From Elgaria multicarinata webbii (Eukaryota; Chordata; Lepidosauria; Squamata; Anguidae), in the NCBI RefSeq assembly GCF_023053635.1, contig NC_086180.1:89319447-89383446 (forward strand): a stretch of 64,000 nucleotides of DNA, given 5' to 3'. Of the stretch, positions 57,060 to 64,000 are shown in pieces. The stretch's first letter is position 1. Every line of letters begins with the position of its first letter. Position numbers and translations under genes: made by a program. Under the pieces are notes generated by a model. The model made no database searches. It was not told where the DNA came from and was given only the letters and a program-made list of their open reading frames with translations.

Positions 57060-57814
57060 ACCATTTATTTATTTGTTTCTTTGTTTATTTAAAACATTTT
57101 TTGGCCACCTTTCAGGGCAGAAGTCCTCACAAGGCAGCTTACAACAATAAAATAAATAAAAACTAGTTAAAATATTAAACACAATAAAAAATATAATCAC
57201 AATAAAACAGCAATTAAAAACAATAAAACCAACAATAAAATCAGCAAGAACAACAACAGCAATAGCAAGCAATAACACTACTCATCATGAGAAGGCCATG
57301 GTAAAATAAAATGTTTTCAAGGCCTGCAAGGATGGTGCATGGCGGGCCTCCAATGGGAGTTTGTTCCACAGGTGTGGGGTCATTGCTGAGAAGGCCCTCT
57401 CCCATGTGCTCACCCACCTAATTGCTCTCACCTGTGGGCAAATGAGAAGGGCCTCTCTTTCTGAGCTTAAAGTGCGGGCAGGCTGATATGGGTGAAGGCA
57501 GTCCTTCAATTTGGTCCCAAACCATTTAGAGCTTTAAATGTCAAAACCAGCACTTTGAATTGGGTTTGGAAACCATTGCAGCTGGTGCAGTACAGGCATT
57601 ATGTGATCACATTGCCTCACCCCCACCAATACTCGGGCAATCGCATTCTGCACCAGCTGAAGTTTCTGAACCATTTTCAAAGGCAGCCCCACGTACACCA
57701 CATTACAGTAGTCCAGTCTGGATGTGATTAGTGCATTGATCTTTGTGGCAAGATAAGCCTCCCGATAAGGCCACAGCTGGCGTACCAGCCTAAGCTGGTA
57801 GAATGCACTCCTGG
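57060..57814 (-). repeat. Older L2-clade LINE 3' end, interrupted
   Basis: Antisense LHPYQPARTLSSEREALLIC and RAFSAMTPHLWNKLPLEARH match the L2 C-terminal block; the DNA continues upstream through CATTACAGTAGTCCAGTCTG and GCCTAAGCTGGTAGAATGC. A DNA transposon interrupts it at 57815; L2-like sequence resumes at 58749. Confidence 0.75.
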
Positions 57815-58753
57815 GCCAGATCTACACTAGTCTTACAATGTTGCTAGTGTCCCTTTCTAAGGTGGTTCTCTGTATTGGTTCTCTGAATCACGGGGCATAC
57901 TAGCGTGACTTACGTTTAGCTGTAACGTTACTGCAGGGCACATGGTTAAATCCTTTCCGTTGTTCTGGGTTGCTCTGAGCTGCTGGGTTTGCTCCGCCCA
58001 CTGGCTGCCTCATTCCTAGCCAGCAGTGCAGGGCAATAGTCAGAAGCACACACAAACTCACTCCCTCCCAAAACATCTTAACACAAGTCCCAGGGAATTC
58101 CTGAACGCATAGGAGCCAGCCACTTTGCTGAAGCTAAGCAGTGCTGGGTCTGGTCAGGGTGTGGATGGGAGACCAAATTGAAAAGCTTTAGCAGCAGCCC
58201 TATTTAAGCTCCGCTGGTCATGAGTTTTGGACTGGGAGCAAGAGACCCTTGTTAATTTTCCTGCAGGGAGCTACAGTGATCCTTTGAGCGCACCTCAGCT
58301 CCTTTGCAAAGAGGGGGGAAATGTTTTTTAAAAAATCATAAAAAAATCAACTGATGACCCAATTTGATTCAAATTTTAAGGCAGGATGCCTGGGAGTACT
58401 TCACAATAAAAGCAGATTCTAAGGTGGAAAACTTCTGAGTCCTTTGCATGCAATTGTCAGTGATTGCACAGTATAACACTGGTGTGATTTATCTGCTGTA
58501 GCAGATAAGATAGCAAATGGGGCGAAGGAAGGAAGAACAGGAAGTGGGCGGAGCAAACCCAGCAGCTCTGGTTTGGGAGAGGAAAATTACCAGTAGAACG
58601 AGGCACATGAATCTGTAGCCACTCTGGAACTAAGAAATAGAACCGGTAAGTAGAACTCATTTACAACATTGGAGACCCAGGGTCACGTGACGCTCTGCGT
58701 CACAGTAACCCATTCAAAATGTTAGAATCACACCAGTGTAGATTCCCACCTGG
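57810..58753. mobile_element. TIR DNA transposon inserted in L2, 5-bp duplication CCTGG
   Basis: The element spans 57815-58748 (934 bp). The left end GCCAGATCTACACTAGTCTT mirrors the right CACCAGTGTAGATTCCCA. CCTGG lies on both sides (57810-57814, 58749-58753). Inside are a perfect 24-bp inverted repeat (57978-58001 with 58544-58567, containing GGGTTTGCTCCGCCCAC) and a 5S rRNA-like stretch at 58117-58174. No transposase frame. Confidence 0.75.
58117..58174 (+). pseudogene. 5S rRNA-like fragment inside the transposon
   Basis: TGAAGCTAAGCAGTGCTGGG and TCTGGTCAGGGTGTGGATGG, then GAGACC, follow vertebrate 5S rRNA GGAAGCTAAGCAGGGTCGGG, CCTGGTTAGTACTTGGATGG, GAGACC. This is the internal promoter half (A box, intermediate element, C box). 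It is not a full gene: the 5' third and 3' end do not match. Confidence 0.65.
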
Positions 58754-58920
58754 ACACCGCAGCCACCCGGGCTTCCTCCATTAGCTCAGAGTGCAGGAGG
58801 CCTCTTCTAGGGGGAGTGCAACCCCATCTGAGACCAGTTGTAAGCCTCCATGCAAAGTAGTTGGTTTCCCCACCTCTGTCTTGTCTGGACTAAGTTTCAG
58901 CTTGTTCAGATTTAAAGGGG
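58754..58920 (-). repeat. Continuation of the interrupted L2-clade LINE
   Basis: ACACCGCAGCCACCCGGGCT then CCCACCTCTGTCTTGTCTGG and ACTAAGTTTCAGCTTGTTCA, the upstream part expected next to CTGGTAGAATGCACTCCTGG in the same LINE family. Confidence 0.6.
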
Positions 58921-59640
58921 TCTATTTTCTGATGAAAAGAAGAGAACAGGGAGTGGGAGACGCATGGGAGGCGGATGTCGTCATCAAAAGGACCTGTGAA
59001 CATCTGTCAGTGGGGAGTCACGAGCACGCTTGTCCGATGATGCTCTTAGTCCATGAATGGGGATAGCTGAGCTATGAAATGTTGAAAAAAAAGGAAAAAT
59101 TGAGAAATATAAAGGAGGAGAGAAGGAAGGAATTGGCTTCCTTCGTATCCTAACTGCTTATGGGATGCTTCCACCCTAGATATTTCATGTGGAATTGCCA
59201 TAGTTCATTCAATCACTCTTTGGAGGGCATCTAGATGATGATATCATCAACCCTTTGTCTTCTTGTGTTTTCCTGTGTCTTCTGTCTTTTCTCAGACCAC
59301 AGAAAATCTGACTTTAAAAGAAACAGTAGCACAATCCCTGCTGGTGTAGACATGGAATAGCTGCCAGAGAAAGTTTGATGGAATGTAATCTATGTAAAGA
59401 TCTCACTGGCTGCATTTGGACGACACACTAATCAACCTGGGGTTGGGGGTGGGGTAATAGGAACAGAATGGGAAACAACCGTGGATTAGGATGTCGTCTG
59501 AACTCAGCCGCTAAGTTGCTTGGTTCTGTTTGCACCTGCTATTAAGCTTGTTAATGAGCTGCACAATTTACCAACACATGTGGTACTAGAACTCCTTTCA
59601 AGATGTGGATTTCACCACTATTGCCCTACATCTGTGATAT
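58921..59640. other. Intergenic, mostly unclassified
   Basis: 58940-59045 (GGGAGTGGGAGACGCATGGG ... CACGAGCACGCTTGTCCGAT) resembles the interior and right end of the element at 28645-28992. The rest is unrecognised. Confidence 0.35.
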
Positions 59641-60124
59641 TATTTATTTATTTATTTATTTATTTATTACATTTTTATACCGCCCAATAGCTGAAGCTCT
59701 CTGAGCGGTTCACAAAAATTAAAACCACAGTAAAACACCCAACAGTTTAAAACACAATTACGAAATACAGTATAAAAAGCACAACCAGGATAAAACCACA
59801 CAGCAAAGTTGATATAGGATTAAAATACAGAGTTAAAACAGTAAAATTTAAATTTAAGTTAAAATTAAGTGTTAAAATACTGAGTGAATAAAAAGGTCTT
59901 CAGCTGGCGACGAAAGCAGTACAGTGTAGGCGCCAGGCGGACCTCTCTGGGGAGCTCGTTCCACAACCAGGGTGCCACAGCAGAGAAAGCCCTCCTCCTA
60001 GTAGCCACCTGCCTCACTTCCTTTGGCAGGGGCTCACGGAGAGGGGCCCCTGTAGATGATCTTAAGGTCCGGGCAGGTACATATGGGAGGAGGCGTTCCT
60101 TCAGATAACCTGGCCCCAAACCGT
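59640..60124 (-). repeat. L2-clade LINE 3' end
   Basis: Antisense GPGYLKERLLPYVPARTLRS, APWLWNELPREVRLAPTLYC and FRRQLKTFLFTQYF, after an (ATTT)n tail at 59640-59668. 5'-truncated at about 60124. Confidence 0.85.
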
Positions 60125-61455
60125 AAGCCTAATCGTGATTTGCACTCCGTTGTTGATATTGGTTACATTGTTTACTATATATCTTTATCCTGTTTCTCAG
60201 CCAAAATCATCTGCGAAATCATTTTAGATCAATTGCAATTTAATACAAATGACAAAGATCAGTACACAGAGCTGCAAAGGCAGGCAGCCCTATATGAAAG
60301 ATTCAGGCCCTGGCTTCAAGCATACCAGCTAAAAAGGCAAGACAGAAGGCACGGGCACGGGGACAGAAGGCAGAGGCAGGAGATTAGTTTTACCCATTCA
60401 AGCTAAGTCAGGATGAAGCTGATCTTCCCTTGGTCTTTTTGCTCAAAGGCAGGCCGTGAAACTCCTGTCCTTCCCCTTACTGCTTCAGCCAGACAGCAGC
60501 TGACTATGGAAGCAGATAGGCTGGGCTTTTCTACACACGGTGATCTTTCTTGAAGGAAGTGGACACGACATCGTAGCCCTTTCTGGAAACCAGAACACAC
60601 ACACACACACACACGGCAATGTGTAATGCATTGCAGCATGCTTGTCTGCTTGGGAAAGGGGAATTTTGGGGGCATTTCAAATTCCATCTCCAAAAGTCTG
60701 AAACAAGCAACAGTATGCCATACATGCAGTAGAAATGAATGTATAGACAGAAATTGTGTTTGGATATTTTAATAGACTGAATAGCTCAGTTTGCCAGCAA
60801 GCAAGTTTGGAAAAGAAAGGCTCTCTGTTGTCCCTTGACTAACATCATTGTAGAACTAAAGAAAACATACTACAGAAAAATACATCCTGCAAATATGTTG
60901 GGTTTCATAACATGTCTCCTCTAATGGACCTGGGCCCCAGCCGTAACTCAAATATCAGCCTCACTTTCCTGCTCAATGCTGTACATTGGCTGTTTTGAAA
61001 ATGAGTAACTGCTCTTTTGTGGCATGCAGAGCCCTTGTCTAAAGGTTATGACAATTTGTTCCTGGCACAATAATTGCTTGACTACTGGGTGATAACAGTG
61101 AGCTGTAGGGCAGCCTCTGGTGTGTATGTTGTCTGGCCCTTGGGAAATGCATGTAGGATTGTGGGCATTTTGATTTGTGGGCATTGTTAGAGGGTGGGAC
61201 TAGCTGGGCTATTACCATGTGCTCTTGGTGATGCCCAGGCTTGGCCTGAACCATCAAGCTGTCTTTGTGCTGTTCTTGTTTAGCACAGGACCCTTGTAGT
61301 CTTTTACAAAGAAAAACAAAGGAAACTCGAGGCACACCCTGGGCAGGAATATCCTCCTGCATTTGGTTAACAAGGGAGTTACTTCTGTAGTAACTCTCGG
61401 TTACTTCTCTCGGTTTCTCATTTTTACAAACTTAAGTTTGATTCATCTTGAAATA
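60125..61455. other. Intergenic, mostly unclassified
   Basis: A (CA)n run at 60595-60614. The open frame reaching 60406 contains no domain I recognise and no splice support. An FGFBP1 exon was looked for and not found. Confidence 0.35.
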
Positions 61456-61459
61456 AGAC

Positions 61460-62155
61460 ATTTTGTTATCCATGCTCTGATAACCTCTTGTTTGGATTAC
61501 TGCAATGAGTTATATGTGGGGCTGCCTTTGAAAATGGTCCGGAAGCTTCAGCTGGTACAAAACAGAGCAGCCGGTTTACTAACAGGGACTGGCCGACGAG
61601 ACCAAATCACGACAGTCCTTTTCCAGCTTCATTGGCTGCCAGTCCAGGTCAGGCCTGATTCAAAGTGCTAGTATTAACATTTAAAGCCCTAAATGGCTTG
61701 GGGTCAGGCTATCTGAAGGAACGCCTCCTCCCATATGTACCTGGCTGGACCCTAAGGCCATCCTCAGGGGTCCTTCTCCACGAGCCCCTGCCAAAGCAAG
61801 TGAGGCAGGTGGCTACCAGGAGCGGGGCCTTCTCTGCTGTGGCACCCCGGCTGTGGAATGAGCTCCCTAAGGAGGTTCGCTTGGCACCTAAGTTATATGC
61901 TTTTAGACGCCAGGTGAAGACCTTTTTATTCTCCCAGCATTTGAACAGTCTATAAATAAATTTTAACTTGGTGTTTTAACTTTGTAATTTTGCATTGCTG
62001 CTCTTTTTATCTGGTTGAGCTTTTATATTGTATTTTATATTATGGTTTTATACTGTTGTTTTATACTTTGAATGTTTTTTAATTTTTGTGAACCGCCTAG
62101 AGAGCTCCGGCTATTGGGCAGTATAGAAATGTAATAAATAAAAATAAAATAATAA
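61460..62155 (+). repeat. L2-clade LINE 3' end, the most complete copy
   Basis: Sense frames: FVIHALITSCLDYCNELYVG, RKLQLVQNRAAGLLTGTGRR and LHWLPVQVRPDSKC, then (after a frame change) MLVLTFKALNGLGSGYLKER, APRLWNELPKEVRLAPKLYA and FRRQVKTFLFSQHL. The UTR ends CCGGCTATTGGGCAGTATAG, AAATGTAATAAATAAAAATA. Two overlapping frames, so it is inactive. Confidence 0.88.
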
Positions 62156-62739
62156 TAAAAAAGTTCATATGGAAATCCATATGCACCTTGAAAGTACTTA
62201 CCTAGAAGTAAGTCCCATCGAACACAACGGGCCTTACATTCTGAGTAAATATTGGTGGGGGTGGGAGTAGTTTGAAGACACATTAGCTACATTCAGAGGC
62301 TTTTGTTTTCAGGGCAACAAATGTGTCTCCAAACCAATCTCACTCCACTTAGAACAAATGCCTGTTGTCACCCAATGTGATCCTGACTAAAGCTGTTCAG
62401 CTGGACCCCATCCAAACCACCACCTCCTCTCGGCAGCAGCAACACTAGTAGCACTTTGCTTTATTAAATGTTACCTGGCAAGAGTGGTCTGATTATTATT
62501 ATTTTAAATGGGTAAGTGAATACATATTTGAAGATGCTTTATATGCTCTCCCATATAAAGATCTGGGCGGCCTTTTCTTTTATGCTAAGCTAATTTGGAT
62601 AGCTCTGCACTTTCTGTGGCAAGCATTGTTTGCTGCAGGCACACTGATGTTCTCACATCAAGCACACTGATGTGTACACAACTTGAACACCTGTGTACCT
62701 GCCTTTGGGAACCCAGCCTTAGTCAAGATTCCCAGAGGA

Positions 62740-62875
62740 GTTTGAAGATAAGAACACAGAATAGCCCTGCCGGATAAGACCAACAAACATAAGAAAAGCC
62801 ATGTGGATTAAACCAAAGGTCTATCTCATCCAGCATTCTATTCCCACAATGACCAACCAGATGCTTCAGTGGGCA
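62740..62875 (-). repeat. CR1/L3-like LINE 3' end
   Basis: CATAAGAAAAGCCATGTGGA, TTAAACCAAAGGTCTATCTC and ATCCAGCATTCTATTCCCAC are the antisense of a common sauropsid LINE terminus. Confidence 0.7.
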
Positions 62876-63107
62876 TATTTAGCCTGGAGAAGATAAGACT
62901 GAGCACTCTTCAAATACTGAAAAGGTTGTCACACAGAGGAGGGCCAGGATCTCTTCTCGATCCTCCCAGAGTGCAGGACACAGAATAACGGGCTCAAGTT
63001 AAAGGAAGCCAGATTCCAGCTGGACATCAGGAAAAACTTCCTGACTGTTAGAACAGTATGACAATGGAATCAGTTACCTAGAGAGGTTGTGGGCTCTCCC
63101 ACCCTAG
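62876..63107 (+). repeat. CR1 LINE 3' region
   Basis: TTTAGCCTGGAGAAGATAAG, AAAGGAAGCCAGATTCCAGC, TGGACATCAGGAAAAACTTC and CAATGGAATCAGTTACCTAG match the same CR1 region seen antisense at 15658. It breaks off where a GC-rich stretch begins. Confidence 0.85.
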
Positions 63108-63275
63108 AGTCATGGTGGCCGCCAGTGCCGTCGCTGCGCTGCTGCCGCCACCACTGCCACACCCTCCGCTGCCACCTGCTCCTGCAGCTGCAGACATGCC
63201 CACAGAAGCAGCCTCCCCCGTTGCCTCCCCCAGTCCAGCAGCACTGCAGCAGCAATGGCAGCCCAGTACGGCCAA
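63108..63275. repeat. GC-rich trinucleotide-like tract (Ala/Pro frame)
   Basis: A run of GCC/GCT/CCA/CAG-type triplets, open on both strands. On the plus strand it reads MVAASAVAALLPPPLP onward. It interrupts the CR1 sequence. No gene was recognised. Confidence 0.5.
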
Positions 63276-64000
63276 GTTATTTTTTGTCAAATTGTCTTTT
63301 CATAAGATGTGAGTCTAAACATCTTAACAAGCAGCTTAATGCGTTGGGCAATTTCCAGGGCAAGAATGTAGCATCAGCGTTTCAGTTTCCAATCCTATGT
63401 TTTAACATGCCAAACACAAGTTGAGAAAAGTTGCTTTTAAAAATAAAACGAAAGCTCAAACTAACTCACAAAAGTGTAATCCTATCCATGTTGAGACAGA
63501 AAAAAGTCCTACAAGCTGGCATGGCTGGCTGGGAGTTGCAGGACTTTTCCCAATTTAAACAAGCATAGGATTCCAGTTTGAACTTTAATCAAGATCCTAA
63601 GAGTAACGCCCCAAAGCAACTTATGGGTAGGTGAGCTGCCGTTGAGCCGCCAGAGAGTGGAAGGGTTTTGCCCTAACTCCTTGTCAGCCACCCAAAACAC
63701 AAAGAAAGGATTCCACAATGCATGTCTTTCTGTGAGTGCGTGAGGAGCTCCCAGAGAGAATAGTCTAGCATTGTGATAAGGGGCATCCGTTCAGGCCTTT
63801 CTTTGTATTGCTACTGACTATGGTCATATTTACATGGCTAATGAACCAGAGATATAATGACACGTTTTAGATTAGTTTCTCACTGATAAACCAGAAGTTG
63901 AAACAAGCCTTTAGTCCATTTTGTTCCATGGCTAATGTTTGCAGGGTTATAGTATTTTATACTCTTTCAGAATGCTTGGTTGTTGTACTAGATTTTTTCT
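63276..64000. other. Intergenic, unclassified
   Basis: Nothing recognised to the end of the window. Confidence 0.35.

Noticed and set aside
60056-60406. 116-codon frame tested as FGFBP1 or a new gene
   Set aside because: No Cys pattern or motif of FGFBP1, no signal peptide, and its start lies inside the L2 antisense end.

Overview
This window is vertebrate nuclear DNA, almost certainly from a squamate reptile (lizard or snake). The coding parts are clearly vertebrate. The repeat set fits squamates: a BovB (RTE) LINE 3' end, tRNA-derived SINEs of the Sauria/ACA type, CR1 3' ends, many L2-clade LINE 3' ends, L1 ORF2 fragments and many palindromic non-autonomous DNA transposons. The species cannot be named from this sequence.

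Two host genes are supported, both on the plus strand. The first is the 3' two-thirds of PROM1 (prominin-1/CD133). Eighteen in-phase coding exons run from 870 to 33229, followed by candidate terminal exons at 35766 and 36113 and a poly(A) signal at 36888. The window opens inside a PROM1 intron, so the N-terminal quarter (including the first two membrane segments) lies to the left. The second is FGFBP2 (fibroblast growth factor-binding protein 2), an intact single-exon reading frame at 46246-46914. It has a TATA-like box upstream and a likely spliced 3' UTR ending near a poly(A) signal at 51009. The PROM1-FGFBP2 order matches the conserved amniote block PROM1-FGFBP2-FGFBP1-CD38. No FGFBP1 exon was recognised before the window ends.

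Layout: 1-36.9 kb is PROM1, whose introns carry hAT-like, Harbinger-like and palindromic MITEs, SINEs, CR1, L1 and L2 pieces, microsatellites and a foldback element at 30.2-31.0 kb. 36.9-46 kb is intergenic: an L1 tail, CR1, L2 pieces and a nested L2/DNA-transposon region at 42-45.3 kb. 46-51 kb is FGFBP2 with L1 and CR1 pieces in its 3' UTR intron. 51-64 kb is repeat-rich intergenic DNA with BovB, a ~930-bp tandem duplication, five L2 pieces, a hAT-like element, and a DNA transposon that carries a 5S rRNA-like stretch and sits inside an L2.

There is no operon-like system, CRISPR array or novel multi-gene system here. The notable signals are transposon families with visible target-site duplications, nested insertions, strong perfect hairpins, and an unresolved choice of PROM1 cytoplasmic tail. 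Most open frames outside the two genes are chance or repeat-derived frames.
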